Assembly (NCBI RefSeq): GCF_019977235.1
Contig: NZ_AP024646.1
Span: 2,728,001 to 2,792,000 of the forward strand
DNA from: Arthrobacter sp. StoSoilB5
Lineage (GTDB): Bacteria > Actinomycetota > Actinomycetes > Actinomycetales > Micrococcaceae
DNA: 64,000 nt
Reading direction: 5' to 3'
Position 1 is the first letter of the stretch. Each line of letters opens with the position of its first letter. This document shows, in pieces, positions 25,655-35,985 of this stretch. A program made the position numbers and the translations under genes. Under the pieces are notes generated by a model. That model made no database searches. It saw nothing but the letters and a program-made list of their open reading frames with translations, and was not told where the DNA came from.

Positions 25655-27220
25655 GTGCAGGAAACAGAAACCACAGAGACTGCCGGACCGCCGGTGGCGG
25701 TGGCCATGCGCGGAATGAAGATGAGCTTCGCCGGCGTGCAGGTCCTGAAGGAAGTCGACTTCGAAGTGACTCGGGGTGAAGTCCACGCTCTTCTGGGCGA
25801 AAACGGTGCCGGCAAATCAACATTGATGAAGATCCTTGAGGGCGTTTACACTCCCGACGGCGGAGAAGTCCTTATTAACGGAAAGTCAGTGCCGCTTGAA
25901 TCCGGCTTGGATGCCAAGGCAAACGGCATCACCATGGTTTTCCAGGAGTTCAGCCTCATTCCCACGTTGACGGTGGCGCAAAACATCCTTTTGGGGCGGG
26001 AGCCCCGAACCAGTCTGGGATTCATCGATGAACGCATGATGATTTCACAAGCCAGGAAAATCCTGGCCGAGCTGAACGTCGAACTGGACCCCCGCTCCGA
26101 GGTAGGGCCGCTCCCTGCCAGCTACTGGCAGATTACGGAAATTGCGAAGGCACTGTCCCAGGACGCGAACGTCCTCGTTCTGGATGAACCAACCGCATCG
26201 CTGACGAAGGATGAAACGGAGACGCTCTTCCAGCGGATCAGGATGCTGCGCGACGCCGGTATGTCAATCGTCTACATCTCGCATCGCATGGCGGAGATCT
26301 ACGACATCGCCGATCGAATCACCGTGATGCGCAACGGCCGCAGGGTCCGGACCGAGGCTGTCTCCGATTACCCCGTCGGTGAAGTTATTGCTGACATGCT
26401 TGGCGAGCAAAAGAAGCAACACGGATCCACCGCGCCCGATCCGCTGGTGTCCAGTCCGGCGTCGTCCGTTCCAGCGCCGAAAGGTCCGCGACAGACCACT
26501 CCGCTCCTGCAAATCCGCGACCTGCATTGCGCCAATGGCATCAGCGGCCTTGACCTCGACGTCCGCGCTGGTGAGGTGGTCGGTCTCGCCGGGTTGATGG
26601 GCAGCGGGCGTAGCGAACTGGTGCGCGCCATATTCGGGATCGACAGGATTACAAAGGGCACCATACGGGTCCAGGGCCAGGAGGTGAAGATCCAGAACCC
26701 CCGCGACGCCATCCGGGCAGGCATTGCCCTCGTGCCCGAAGACCGTCGCATGGAGGGCTTGGTCTTGGACCATTCCGTTGAGATGAACTCCGAACTGCCC
26801 CTCATAGCGTCGGGGCGCAGGAGTTGGATCAACAAAAGCGAGACGCTCCGCTCCGCCCAGGCCGTCATCAAGCGCCTGGACGTTCGAACGTCGTCCACCG
26901 GGAAAGCCGTAGGGCTGCTTTCCGGCGGTAACCAGCAGAAGATCGTCATCGGCAAATGGCTCCTGACGGAGCCGAAAGTGTTCCTGCTCGACGAGCCCAC
27001 GGCGGGGATCGACATCGGCGCCAAAAAGGAGATCATGCGGATTCTCCGTCAGTTTGCCGCATCGGGCAAAGCAGTCATCGTGATCTCGTCAGAGCTTGAA
27101 GAACTTTTGGAGGTCAGTGACCGCATCCTAGTGCTTCGAAACGGGCGCGTTGATAACGCGTATCGAGGCCATCAATTCACATCAGAAGAGGCACTCCATC
27201 GTGCCATTCAGGGAGTCTGA
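25655..27220 (+). CDS. Sugar ABC transporter ATP-binding protein (RbsA-like, two domains)
   Basis: A 521-residue double ATPase of a ribose/inositol-type importer. The first domain has Walker A GENGAGKST near residue 47 and Walker B VLVLDEPTAS near 178, with a weak signature (PASYWQITEIAKAL). The second domain, from about 285, has the usual degenerate loop GLMGSGRSELVR and a full LSGGNQQKIVIGKWL signature near 425. This asymmetry is normal for RbsA proteins. The start is GTG 25655 after AAAGGGGTGAA. It precedes the permease by two bases. Confidence 0.92.
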   Translation: MQETETTETAGPPVAVAMRGMKMSFAGVQVLKEVDFEVTRGEVHALLGENGAGKSTLMKILEGVYTPDGGEVLINGKSVPLESGLDAKANGITMVFQEFSLIPTLTVAQNILLGREPRTSLGFIDERMMISQARKILAELNVELDPRSEVGPLPASYWQITEIAKALSQDANVLVLDEPTASLTKDETETLFQRIRMLRDAGMSIVYISHRMAEIYDIADRITVMRNGRRVRTEAVSDYPVGEVIADMLGEQKKQHGSTAPDPLVSSPASSVPAPKGPRQTTPLLQIRDLHCANGISGLDLDVRAGEVVGLAGLMGSGRSELVRAIFGIDRITKGTIRVQGQEVKIQNPRDAIRAGIALVPEDRRMEGLVLDHSVEMNSELPLIASGRRSWINKSETLRSAQAVIKRLDVRTSSTGKAVGLLSGGNQQKIVIGKWLLTEPKVFLLDEPTAGIDIGAKKEIMRILRQFAASGKAVIVISSELEELLEVSDRILVLRNGRVDNAYRGHQFTSEEALHRAIQGV

Positions 27221-27222
27221 CC

Positions 27223-28209
27223 ATGACAACTATTCTCGAACCGGTCGACCAGTCATCGAAGAATTCGATCAAGCGGATCGTCTCGACCTTCAGCTGGCGC
27301 CAGAACCTTATTTACGTTGGCTTCGCAGTCATCTTCGTCCTCTTTTCGATCACTCTCAATGACCGTGGTTTCCTCACGTCGGACAACCTGCTCAACATCG
27401 TCCGGCAGACCTCAACCATCTCAGTCATGGCAGTCGGCGTCGTATTCGTCATAGCCGCGGCGCAGATCGATCTCTCGGTGGGCGCCACCGCGGGCCTCGC
27501 ATCCGTCACGACGGCGATGACGATCAACTCTGTGGGACTGGTGCCAGGCATCGTAGCCGGCCTGGCCACGGGCGTGATCGTTGGGCTACTTAATGGCTTC
27601 TTCGTCAGCGTCGTGGGAGTCCCGTCATTCCTTGCAACACTGGGCATGCTCGGCATGGCCCAGGGTGCGGCGATGTGGATAACCGGCGCGGCGCCCCAGG
27701 CCATCAACGACCTCGACTTCACTTTCCTCTTCGGCGACAGCAACATCGGGCCTATTCCCGGGCTGCTCCTGTGGACTTTGTTGATAGTGCTGATCGGGCA
27801 TTTCGGCCTTCGCCGGACGGGTTTCGGCCGCCAGGTGCTGGCCACCGGCGGCAACAGCAAAGCCGCGGCTTTCAGTGGCGTCCACACCAAGCGCGTGGTC
27901 TTCCTGGTACTGCTCTTGTCCAGCGTCCTCGCGGCACTTGCCGGAATGCTCTACGCGGGGCGGTTCCATACCGGCAGCTACAACACGGGCACCGGTGACG
28001 AATTGTCGGTTATCGCAGCCGTGATCCTGGGCGGCACGAGCCTCTTCGGCGGCCGCGCCTCCGTGGTCGGTGCACTTCTTGGGTCATTGATGATCGGCCT
28101 TCTGAACAACGGGCTGATCCTCATGGGCCTCGACAGCGCCCAGCAGCAGGTAGCCCGAGGGGCGATCATTATCCTCGCCGTCGCAGTCACCGCCCGCCGT
28201 CGGGTTTAG
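27223..28209 (+). CDS. Sugar ABC transporter permease (RbsC-like)
   Basis: A 328-residue integral membrane protein of the ribose/xylose/galactoside permease family. Many hydrophobic segments; family landmarks are AAQIDLSVGATAGLASV near residue 82 and ELSVIAAVILGGTSLFGGRAS near 262. It starts two bases after the ATPase gene and completes the importer. The downstream gene begins 53 bases later with a good ribosome site, so the run probably continues into the Tm-1-like pair. Confidence 0.92.
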   Translation: MTTILEPVDQSSKNSIKRIVSTFSWRQNLIYVGFAVIFVLFSITLNDRGFLTSDNLLNIVRQTSTISVMAVGVVFVIAAAQIDLSVGATAGLASVTTAMTINSVGLVPGIVAGLATGVIVGLLNGFFVSVVGVPSFLATLGMLGMAQGAAMWITGAAPQAINDLDFTFLFGDSNIGPIPGLLLWTLLIVLIGHFGLRRTGFGRQVLATGGNSKAAAFSGVHTKRVVFLVLLLSSVLAALAGMLYAGRFHTGSYNTGTGDELSVIAAVILGGTSLFGGRASVVGALLGSLMIGLLNNGLILMGLDSAQQQVARGAIIILAVAVTARRRV

Positions 28210-28262
28210 GCGCTCCTCCGCAATCCGCTGCAATACCAAACCCATGCACTTAAGGAGTAATC

Positions 28263-29513
28263 ATGAGGCCAACAGTTGTTTTGTTGGGCACGCTGGACAC
28301 GAAGGGTACCGAGTACGACTATTTCAGGCGGTGCCTGGCCGAAGCGGAAGTCGACGTCATCCTGGTCGACACGGGCATCCACGAGCCGCAGGGCCCTGAA
28401 CCCGACGTCGATCGCAATGAAGTCTCGCGGCTGGGAGGCTCAAGCATCGCTGAGCTGATCGAGGCAAACGACAGGGCCCACGCACTGGATGTGATGTCGC
28501 TCGGCGCTTCGGCCATCTTGCGGCGTCTGCATGGCGACGGAAAGCTCGACGCCGTGGCGGGCCTGGGTGGCACTGGAGGCTCCACCCTGATCAGCCGCGC
28601 CATGCAGACCCTGCCTGTCGGCGTTCCCAAACTGCTGGTATCCACTGTTGCCTCCGGAGATACACGCCCTTACGTCGGGGACACGGACATTACCATGATG
28701 AATTCGATCGTCGATATCGCAGGCATCAACCGAATCTCCAGCAGAATAATCGCCAACGCCGCTGGAGCTGTGGCAGGCATGGCCAAGGTTGTTCCCCCCG
28801 AGGATACTAGCCAGCGGCCGGTGGTAGGGGCAACGATGTTCGGGCTCACAACACCTTGCGTAACGACTGCCAGGCAGTACCTGGAAGAACGCGGCTACGA
28901 GGTGATCGTTTTCCACGCCACGGGTTCCGGTGGACGCGCCTTGGAGAACCTTGTCGACGCCGGCATGGTCGACGCGATGCTCGACATCACCACCACTGAA
29001 CTTGCCGACAACCTTGTTGGGGGCGTCTTCTCGGCGGGTCCGGAGCGCCTGACCGCCGCCGCACGGGCGGGAATCCCGCAGGTCGTGTCCGTTGGGGCCA
29101 TCGACATGGTGAACTTCGGGGCGGCCTCAACGGTGCCGCAAAAGTTCGAGAACCGCACCTTCCATCGCCACAACGACACTGTCACGCTCATGCGGACAAC
29201 AGGCGAAGAGTGCGATCAGCTCGGGCGGGAAATTGCCGTGAAGCTGAACGCCGCCAAGGGGCCCGTGGCCCTCTACCTGCCGTTGAAGGGCACGTCCGGC
29301 ATCGCAACCGAAGGCAAGACATTCCACGATCCCGCCGCGGACGCCCGGTTGTGGACCGCCATCCAGGAAAACAGCGGAGACGGGATCGAGATCCACGCCC
29401 ATGACTGTGACATCAACGAACCCGGGTTCGGCCTAGCCATGGCCACCCGCCTGCACAACATGTACACCGATATCCACAACGAAGCCGATCACGATAGGAC
29501 AATCACGCCATGA
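28263..29513 (+). CDS. Tm-1-like ATP-binding domain protein (UPF0261)
   Basis: A 416-residue protein of the UPF0261 / Tm-1 N-terminal domain family. Recognisable features are [17 protein letters not shown] at the start, [16 protein letters not shown] near residue 100 and [14 protein letters not shown] near 125. Plant Tm-1 is an antiviral protein, but the bacterial role is not established to my knowledge. It overlaps the next gene by four bases (ATGA), and the same two domains are joined in Tm-1 proteins. Behind a sugar importer it is likely catabolic. AAGGAG precedes the ATG. Confidence 0.85.
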   Translation: MRPTVVLLGTLDTKGTEYDYFRRCLAEAEVDVILVDTGIHEPQGPEPDVDRNEVSRLGGSSIAELIEANDRAHALDVMSLGASAILRRLHGDGKLDAVAGLGGTGGSTLISRAMQTLPVGVPKLLVSTVASGDTRPYVGDTDITMMNSIVDIAGINRISSRIIANAAGAVAGMAKVVPPEDTSQRPVVGATMFGLTTPCVTTARQYLEERGYEVIVFHATGSGGRALENLVDAGMVDAMLDITTTELADNLVGGVFSAGPERLTAAARAGIPQVVSVGAIDMVNFGAASTVPQKFENRTFHRHNDTVTLMRTTGEECDQLGREIAVKLNAAKGPVALYLPLKGTSGIATEGKTFHDPAADARLWTAIQENSGDGIEIHAHDCDINEPGFGLAMATRLHNMYTDIHNEADHDRTITP

Positions 29514-30346
29514 CACGACACCCACTAGTCCAGCGACTCCAGGACGAGATCGCAGCCAACCGCGTCATTGTTGGCGCCGGTGCGGGAACCGGGCTCTCAG
29601 CCAAGTGCGCGGAAGCCGGCGGAGCCGACCTCATCATCATCTACAACTCCGGTCGTTACCGGATGGCCGGGCGTGGGTCCCTCGCAGGACTGCTTTCCTA
29701 CGGTGACGCCAACGCAGTGGTGGTCGACATGGCCCGTGAGGTCCTCACTATCGTGAAGGATGTCCCCGTCCTGGCCGGCGTATGTGGCACTGATCCGTTC
29801 CGGAACATGAACGTTTTTCTGCGCGAACTGCAGGGACTGGGGTTCGCCGGCGTTCAGAACTTCCCGACGGTGGGACTCATCGACGGGACCTTCCGGCAGA
29901 ACCTCGAGGAAACAGGAATGAGCTATAGCCTCGAAGTCGAGATGATCCGCCAGGCCAGCAGCCTGGGACTGCTGACGTCGCCCTACGTCTTCTCCGCCGA
30001 GGACGCCCGCGCCATGGCCGAAGCGGGCGCGGACATCCTCGTGGCACACATGGGGCTGACAACCTCGGGGACCATCGGTGCCCGGACGGCAAAAAGCCTT
30101 GACGAATGTGTCGCAGAGGTCCAGGCCATTGCCGATGCAGGTCACGCGATAAATCCGGAAGTCATCGTCCTCTGCCACGGCGGGCCAATCGCTGACGCAG
30201 ACGACGTGGCGTACGTCCTGGACCGTACAAGCGGCGTGGTGGGGTTCTTCGGAGCCTCGAGCGTGGAGCGCCTGCCTACGGAAACGGCAATGACACAACA
30301 CATGCGCAAGCTAAAGGCCACGTCATTCGAGCGCGCCGCCGTTTAG
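29510..30346 (+). CDS. Phosphoenolpyruvate hydrolase-like TIM barrel protein
   Basis: A 278-residue protein of the PEP-hydrolase-like family, related to the PEP mutase / isocitrate lyase TIM-barrel group. Family stretches include [20 protein letters not shown] near residue 22, [15 protein letters not shown] near 46 and [15 protein letters not shown] near 85. It overlaps the Tm-1-like gene (ATGA), so the two are translated together. Family members have been suggested to act on PEP-like or 2-keto acid C-C or P-C bonds; here it may cleave the final keto acid of the sugar pathway. Its reaction is inferred only. Confidence 0.82.
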   Translation: MTRHPLVQRLQDEIAANRVIVGAGAGTGLSAKCAEAGGADLIIIYNSGRYRMAGRGSLAGLLSYGDANAVVVDMAREVLTIVKDVPVLAGVCGTDPFRNMNVFLRELQGLGFAGVQNFPTVGLIDGTFRQNLEETGMSYSLEVEMIRQASSLGLLTSPYVFSAEDARAMAEAGADILVAHMGLTTSGTIGARTAKSLDECVAEVQAIADAGHAINPEVIVLCHGGPIADADDVAYVLDRTSGVVGFFGASSVERLPTETAMTQHMRKLKATSFERAAV

Positions 30347-30437
30347 GTTCCGGCCGTCCCGGGGCGCGGGGGAAGGGACAGCGAAGACGCCAGCCGGGCC
30401 GGCATACCCGGCCGGGGAGAGCAGAGGGGCCGGGCGA

Positions 30438-30701
30438 ATGAATCAGGAACAGTGCCAGGCTTGCCGGGCACCGGTCTGGTACGCCCAGCATGAACTCACG
30501 AGGAAGACAGTGAGGCTGGACCGTGATCCGAAACCGGGCGGCACCTACGTCGTCGTTAGGGATATGCAGGGACGTCTGGTGGTGCGGAGCGTCTACGGTC
30601 ATTCGGCAACCGGGGATGCCCAGCACTTGTTCACCGCGCATTCCTGCGGCGCCGGGTCGGGCACAGGCAGCTTCGAACACTTCGTGGTCCTGCCGGATTG
30701 A
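30438..30701 (+). CDS. Small zinc-ribbon-like protein
   Basis: An 87-residue protein with an N-terminal C-x2-C (QCQACRAPVWYA) and a later TAHSCG that could give two more ligands, with a variable middle (VRLDRDPKPGGTYVV). It resembles small Cys/His proteins common in actinobacteria and their phages. Start ATG 30438 after a GGGGCCGGGC stretch. It lies between the PEP-hydrolase-like gene and aminotransferase paralog B and shows no clear link to either. Possibly nucleic-acid binding; function unknown. Confidence 0.6.
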   Translation: MNQEQCQACRAPVWYAQHELTRKTVRLDRDPKPGGTYVVVRDMQGRLVVRSVYGHSATGDAQHLFTAHSCGAGSGTGSFEHFVVLPD

Positions 30702-30739
30702 AACCGGGATCCAAGGAGCCCAAATCAAAGGGGATTGAA

Positions 30740-31885
30740 TTGCAAAGCGATATTCGGCGTCCGTTTGGCCACTCGGCTTGGGCGGCGCCCTACCAATCCG
30801 TTGCCCCGCTCGTGCTTGGCTCCAGCGTCGTCGCACCCTTGGAGCTCAGCGAACTGGCGGCAATCGCCGGCTTGGCTGTCACGGACCTGGCCCCGCCGGG
30901 ATTGCTGTTTGAATACGGTCCACCAGGCGGTTCCTTGGAGCTCCGGGAGCAAATAGCCTCCGCCATGCCGGGGCTTGTCGCGGACAACGTGACAGTCACT
31001 GCCGGGGCCGGGGACGCACTGGCGATGGTCGCCGAGCTCCTCTGCCATCCGGACGCTCACGTGATCATCGAAATCCCCACGCATGAGAGTGCCTTGATGA
31101 CTGCGCAGAGGCGGGGTTGCGCTGTCTCCCTGCTAAGGGCCCCAGTGACCGCGGAGTCGATTAGCGAACATGTGCGTTCGTCGACCACCGCGGTGTTCCT
31201 GAGTTCCCCACATAATCCCACCGGCCAAGTTCTGACCGCGGGCATGCTGACAGAGATCGCCACCAAGCTCGCCAGCGTCGGCGCGCTTCTAGTCGTTGAC
31301 GAGGTCTACCGCGGTTTGCCACTGGGGGTCCAGGAGGTACCGCCGGCTGTTGCCGCTTTGGTGCCCAACGGTGTCTCGATCGGAAGCCTTTCCAAGGTTT
31401 ATGGTCTTCCGGGACTCCGTTTGGGCTGGGCAGCCGGGCCAATGATGGTTGTTGACGACCTGCGCTCAATCCAGCGCTGGACGTCCCGGTCGCCCGCCGT
31501 GACCAGCGAGGTGATCGGGAAGGTAGCACTGGACAACAGCGAAGGACTGCTGTCCCGGGCCAAATCATTGGTCTACGACAGTTACGTCGAACTCGCGGCA
31601 CTGTGCGACAGGGTGCCCGGAATTCGGCTCACGGTGCCCGACGGCGGCACCACCGTTTTTCCCGAAGTGGACGTTCCTGACGTGGATGTGTGGTGCGGCA
31701 GCATAGCGGAGGAGTTTGGCCTCCTGGTGGCGCCGGGGAATGCGTGCTTCGGTGTCCCCGGGCGGGTGCGGATCAACCTCGGTCTCCGTCCGGAAACAAG
31801 GGCAGAGGCGTTTCCCTTGCTGGCGCAGGCGCTCATGAAGCTTCATCGAGAGGCAGCCACCAGCGGGTTGGCAGGGCAAGGATGA
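30740..31885 (+). CDS. Class I/II aminotransferase-fold PLP enzyme, paralog B
   Basis: An aminotransferase-fold protein of about 381 residues, closely similar to the 18490 product. It keeps the intact PHNPTG motif near residue 157, cofactor residues in LLVVDEVYRGLPLG near 180 and the PLP lysine in GSLSKVYGLPGLRLGW near 220. I choose the TTG at 30740 because AAAGGGGA sits just before it, exactly as at paralog A; the frame is open further up to 30698. It follows the small zinc-ribbon gene. Which amino compound it handles is unknown. The pair may be a duplication with diverging roles. Confidence 0.88.
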   Translation: MQSDIRRPFGHSAWAAPYQSVAPLVLGSSVVAPLELSELAAIAGLAVTDLAPPGLLFEYGPPGGSLELREQIASAMPGLVADNVTVTAGAGDALAMVAELLCHPDAHVIIEIPTHESALMTAQRRGCAVSLLRAPVTAESISEHVRSSTTAVFLSSPHNPTGQVLTAGMLTEIATKLASVGALLVVDEVYRGLPLGVQEVPPAVAALVPNGVSIGSLSKVYGLPGLRLGWAAGPMMVVDDLRSIQRWTSRSPAVTSEVIGKVALDNSEGLLSRAKSLVYDSYVELAALCDRVPGIRLTVPDGGTTVFPEVDVPDVDVWCGSIAEEFGLLVAPGNACFGVPGRVRINLGLRPETRAEAFPLLAQALMKLHREAATSGLAGQG

Positions 31886-31990
31886 GCTAGCTACGGGTGC
31901 CGGGGGCCACTAGCCAGCTCGTCCCCACGTTTCGCGTTGGACTGGCGTGAGAAGATTTGTTCCCACACTGTGATGGCCTGCAGCGCGCGC

Positions 31991-32290
31991 TCAAGCTGTG
32001 TTCTGTTTCGGGACATCCCACTGGTAGCGGGCGAAGACCTCCCGGCTGCCTGACTTTTCGACCATTTCCCGGGGCCATGGCCCCTCGGCTGAAAGCCAAA
32101 TGATCGAGTTGTCGGGCATCACGGAGTCCACGATGCCGCTTCTGACAAAGTGTCCGGCCTGGCGGATTTCCACATGTTGGCCCAAGAGTCGGCCCCAGTC
32201 CGGTTGTGGGTGCAAGTCCACGGTTTGGCTCCTCTTTTCTTCAAGGGCTCTGGCTGCACGAGCAGCATCAAAAAAGCGGAGGCGGGGCAC
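31991..32290 (-). CDS. Conserved-looking hypothetical protein
   Basis: A 99-residue protein with ordinary composition (LGQHVEIRQAGHFVRSGIVD, then NSIIWLSAEGPWPREMVEKS), reading as a small beta-rich fold. No signal peptide, membrane segment or known motif. It lies between convergent aminotransferase B and prpC, where no other gene fits. Codon bias looks right for this genome, but the ribosome site is poor. I do not recognise it. Confidence 0.5.
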   Translation of the reverse strand: MPRLRFFDAARAARALEEKRSQTVDLHPQPDWGRLLGQHVEIRQAGHFVRSGIVDSVMPDNSIIWLSAEGPWPREMVEKSGSREVFARYQWDVPKQNTA

Positions 32291-32367
32291 CGAAACGTTG
32301 CGATAGATGTGATGATCCGGGTGATCATCCGGTGCCCCACCACCAGTTCAGGGGCTCGACGGCGGCA

Positions 32368-33504
32368 TTAGAGTGAGCGTTGCTCCGCACCGTTGTATGC
32401 GCTCAGGGGTCGGATGAGGGAGTTCGATGCCAGTTGTTCCATGATGTGGGCTGTCCAGCCGGTGATGCGGCTGGCGACGAACAAGGGGGTGAAGGTCTGG
32501 GTGTCGAAGCCCATGAGGTGGTATGTGGGCCCGGCGGGGTAGTCGAGGTTGGGTTTGATGGCCTTGGCCTCGTCCATGGCCTGTTCGAGGCCGTTGTAGA
32601 GGCCCAGGAGTTCGGGTCGTCCGTAGTGGGCGATCATTTTGTCCAGTGCGGCTTTCATGGTGGGCACGCGGGAGTCGCCGTGCTTGTAGACGCGGTGTCC
32701 GAAGCCCATGACTTTTTTCTTTTTCGCCAGGGCGTCTTCCATCCAGGCACGGGCCCGGACCGCGGCTTCATCGAGGGATTCTTCGCTGCGGATGCCGATC
32801 TCGTCGAAGGTGTGCATGACGGCTTCGTTGGCGCCGCCGTGCAGTGGGCCTTTGAGGGCGCCGATGGCAGCGGTCACAGCCGAGTGCAGGTCAGAGAGCG
32901 TGGAGGTGACCACGCGGGCCGTGAAGGTGGAGGCGTTGAAGGAGTGTTCCGCGTAGAGGATCATCGAGACGTTGAACGCCGCAACTACCTCGTGCACAGG
33001 TTCTTCGCCGAATGTCATCCAGAGGAAGTTCGCGGAGTAGTCCAGGTCTTCCCGCGGTTCGACCACGTCCTGGCCGCGCCGGCGGCGCTGGTCGTAGGCG
33101 ACTACCGCGGGCATCGCAGCCCAGAGGTCGATTGCCTTCTTCATGTTGGCTTCTGGTGAGGAATCCTCAGCCAGCTCATGCCGGGCTCCCATTACCGAAG
33201 CTGCGGTACGGCAAACATCCATGGGGTGGGAGGTGGCGGGCAAGCCATCGATGACGTCCTTTACGGCTGGGGCCAGCGCGCGATGGGCGCGTTCCACAGC
33301 AACGAGCGCCGCGAGTTCTTCATCGCTTGGCAGTTCCCCGTTCCATAGCAGGTAGGCGACCTCTTCAAAGCTGCACTTGGCGGCCAGTTCCTGGACCGGG
33401 TATCCCCGGTACAGCAGGGAGTTGGTGTCCGGGTTGACCTTTGAGACCGCGGTGTAGTCCACCACGACGCCGGCAAGGCCCCTGCGGATGTCTGATTCAG
33501 GCAT
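32368..33504 (-). CDS. prpC: 2-methylcitrate synthase
   Basis: A 378-residue citrate-synthase-family enzyme that joins propionyl-CoA and oxaloacetate. Active-site residues: histidine in YAEHSFNAST, GPLHGGANE and GFGHRVYKHGDSR, and aspartate in NLDYPAGPTY. It is the last gene of the gntR-prpD-prpB-prpC run, 31 bases after prpB, with GAAGGAG before its ATG. Its place in the run, rather than its motifs, separates it from housekeeping citrate synthase. It acts in the cytoplasm. The neighbouring valine genes would supply propionyl-CoA. Confidence 0.92.
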   Translation of the reverse strand: MPESDIRRGLAGVVVDYTAVSKVNPDTNSLLYRGYPVQELAAKCSFEEVAYLLWNGELPSDEELAALVAVERAHRALAPAVKDVIDGLPATSHPMDVCRTAASVMGARHELAEDSSPEANMKKAIDLWAAMPAVVAYDQRRRRGQDVVEPREDLDYSANFLWMTFGEEPVHEVVAAFNVSMILYAEHSFNASTFTARVVTSTLSDLHSAVTAAIGALKGPLHGGANEAVMHTFDEIGIRSEESLDEAAVRARAWMEDALAKKKKVMGFGHRVYKHGDSRVPTMKAALDKMIAHYGRPELLGLYNGLEQAMDEAKAIKPNLDYPAGPTYHLMGFDTQTFTPLFVASRITGWTAHIMEQLASNSLIRPLSAYNGAEQRSL

Positions 33505-33535
33505 GTTTGAACTCCTTCGTTCTGTGTTGAATGCG

Positions 33536-34441
33536 TTACCGGACGCCCGGTACTGCGAAGTTGAAGACGCCGGTATCGAATTGGTTGTAGGCCTCGTAAT
33601 CCACGAGTTCGTAGAGGCGTGCCCGTGTGAGCATCTGGGGAACCCGAACCTCTTGGGTGCCCAAGCTTTTCAAGGTATTCAAGACCTCCGCTGCGGCCCC
33701 CATGGCGCTGCGGAGCAGGGTGACGGGGTAGATGACCATGTTCACGCCGACGCCTTGGAGTTGGTGCACGGTGAAGAGGTCGCTTTTGCCGAATTCGGTC
33801 ATGTTGGCCAGGATGGGCACGTCGACGGCGTCGCGGATGGCTTGGAATTCGTCCAGGGTGGCCATGGCTTCGGGGAAGATGGCGTCGGCGCCGGCGTCGA
33901 CGAGGGCTTTGGCGCGGTTCTGGGCGGCGTGGATTCCTTCGACGGCGCGGATGTCGGTGCGGGCCATGATGAGGAAGTTCGGGTCCCGGCGGGAGTCTGC
34001 TGCAGCGCGGATGCGTTTGGTGGCGGTGTCGAGGTCGACGACGTTTTTGCCGTCGAGGTGCCCGCAGCGTTTGGGGTTGAATTGGTCTTCGATGTGGCAG
34101 CCGGCCAGGCCCGCGTTTTCGAGTTCCTGGATGGTGCGGGCTACGTTCATGGGTTCACCGAAGCCGGTGTCTGCGTCCACGAGTGAGGGCAGGTCGGTCA
34201 TGCGGGCGATCTGCCCGGCGCGGGTGGCGACTTCGGTGAGGGTGGTCAGGCCGATGTCGGGCAGGCCGAGGTCGTTGGCGAGGACGGCGCCGGAGATGTA
34301 GACCCCGGCGAAGCCTTTTTCCTCGATGAGCCGGGCGGAGAGCGGGTTGAACGCGCCGGGGAATTGCTGCACGGTCCCGGAGTTCAGCAGTTCGCGGAGT
34401 TTGAGGCGTTTCTGTTCGGGTGTGGTTGTGGAGTACAGCAT
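33536..34441 (-). CDS. prpB: Methylisocitrate lyase
   Basis: A 301-residue PEP-mutase/isocitrate-lyase family enzyme. It cleaves 2-methylisocitrate to pyruvate and succinate. Metal residues appear in VDADTGFG near 90 and the catalytic loop KRCGHLDGK near 125. It starts immediately after the prpD stop with no gap, so translation is coupled. It ends 31 bases before prpC. Length is normal for PrpB. Confidence 0.95.
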   Translation of the reverse strand: MLYSTTTPEQKRLKLRELLNSGTVQQFPGAFNPLSARLIEEKGFAGVYISGAVLANDLGLPDIGLTTLTEVATRAGQIARMTDLPSLVDADTGFGEPMNVARTIQELENAGLAGCHIEDQFNPKRCGHLDGKNVVDLDTATKRIRAAADSRRDPNFLIMARTDIRAVEGIHAAQNRAKALVDAGADAIFPEAMATLDEFQAIRDAVDVPILANMTEFGKSDLFTVHQLQGVGVNMVIYPVTLLRSAMGAAAEVLNTLKSLGTQEVRVPQMLTRARLYELVDYEAYNQFDTGVFNFAVPGVR

Positions 34442-35962
34442 TTAGAACAGTCCCTTCGGAGCTGCTTCGAGGTTGATGACGCCGGGTGCTGCGGTGATGT
34501 TCAGCTGGTCCAGCTCGCCTGCAGCGAGTTCGGGGAGGCGTTCGACGGCGGTGAGGAACCGTTCGATTTCGGCTTCCTCCACCAACCCGGCAGCAAGCGT
34601 GCGGAACTTGTTGATGTATTGCTCGCGGGCGAACGGCCGGGCACCGAGCGGGTGCGCGTCGGCCACGGCGATCTCGTCCGTGACAACCGACCCGTCCGTG
34701 AGTGTGATGACAACAGTGCCGCCGAAGGCTTTTTCGGCGATGTCCAGGGAGTGGTAGCGGCGGGTCCATTCCGGGTCTTCGACGGTGGTGACTTTGTGCC
34801 AGAGTTCCACGGTGTCCGGGCGGGCGGCGCGTTCGGGGGCGTAGGAGTCTACGTGGTGCCAGGACCCGTCCTGCAGGGCGACGGTGAAGATGTAGGGGAT
34901 GGAGTGGTCCAGGGTTTCCCGGGACGCGGTGGGGGAGTATTTTTGGGGGTCGTTCGCGCCGGAGCCGATGACGTAGTGGGTGTGGTGGCTGGTCTTGATC
35001 AGGACCGAGGCCACGTTGGCCGGGTCGGTGGTTTCGGGGTGTTCGTTGTGGAGTTTGCGGGCGAGGTCGATCCAGGCCTGGGCCTGGTATTCGGCGGAGT
35101 GTTCCTTGGTGTAGGTGTCCAGGATGGCGCGCTTGGCTTCGCCGGGCAGCGGCAGGGGCACTTCGTAGGAGGCGTCGGGTCCATCGAGCATCCAGGCGAT
35201 CACGCCGTCTTCGCCTTCGTAGATCGGCACGGGGGAGGTCTGCCCGCGCATGGAACGGTCCACGGCTTCGATGGCCATCTTCCCGGCGAAGGCCGGGGCG
35301 TGGGCTTTCCAGGTGGAGATTTCGCCCTTGCGGGACTGGCGGGTGGCGGTGGTGGTGTGCAGGGCCTGGCCTATGGACTGGAAGATCGTCTCAACGTCCA
35401 GGCCAAGGAGCGTGCCGATGCCGGCGGCGGCGGAGGGGCCCAGGTGGGCGACGTGGTCGATCTTGTGCTTGTGCAGGCAGATGGCCTTGACCAGGTTCAC
35501 CTGGATTTCATACCCGGTGGCGATGGCACGGACCAGGTCCTTGCCGTTGGAACCGACGTGCTGCGCGACGGCGAGGATCGGCGGGATGTTGTCCCCGGGG
35601 TGGGAGTAGTCCGCGGCCAGGAACGTGTCGTGGTAGTCCAGTTCGCGCACGGCAACACCGTTGGCCCAGGCTCCCCACTCAGGGGAGACCCGGTCGGTGA
35701 TGCCGAAAACGTGGGCGCCCTTGCCGTTCGCGGACGGGGCGTGGGTCAGGGCCTGGGCGCGGGCTGCGATGATCGGTGCACGGTTCAACGACGCGATCGC
35801 TACCGAGGCGTTGTCGATGATGCGGTTGATCACCATGTCCGTCACCTCGGCGGTGACCTCGACAGGGTCGGCGGCGACCACGGCGATCTTGTGCGCCAGT
35901 TGCTCCTCACGCGGGAGGTTCTCTTCGGACTTGTAGACACGGACGTGGTTGTTCTTGACCAT
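34442..35962 (-). CDS. prpD: 2-methylcitrate dehydratase (MmgE/PrpD family)
   Basis: A 506-residue MmgE/PrpD protein that dehydrates 2-methylcitrate in the methylcitrate cycle. Family landmarks include [14 protein letters not shown] near residue 42, [12 protein letters not shown] near 440, and a largely helical body. It is the first enzyme gene of the operon, 23 bases after the GntR gene, with GAAGGAG before the ATG. A methylaconitase (AcnB or AcnD plus PrpF) is not encoded nearby, so the genomic aconitase probably supplies hydration. Confidence 0.95.
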   Translation of the reverse strand: MVKNNHVRVYKSEENLPREEQLAHKIAVVAADPVEVTAEVTDMVINRIIDNASVAIASLNRAPIIAARAQALTHAPSANGKGAHVFGITDRVSPEWGAWANGVAVRELDYHDTFLAADYSHPGDNIPPILAVAQHVGSNGKDLVRAIATGYEIQVNLVKAICLHKHKIDHVAHLGPSAAAGIGTLLGLDVETIFQSIGQALHTTTATRQSRKGEISTWKAHAPAFAGKMAIEAVDRSMRGQTSPVPIYEGEDGVIAWMLDGPDASYEVPLPLPGEAKRAILDTYTKEHSAEYQAQAWIDLARKLHNEHPETTDPANVASVLIKTSHHTHYVIGSGANDPQKYSPTASRETLDHSIPYIFTVALQDGSWHHVDSYAPERAARPDTVELWHKVTTVEDPEWTRRYHSLDIAEKAFGGTVVITLTDGSVVTDEIAVADAHPLGARPFAREQYINKFRTLAAGLVEEAEIERFLTAVERLPELAAGELDQLNITAAPGVINLEAAPKGLF

Positions 35963-35985
35963 GGTGCTCCTTCTGGTGGGACGGT

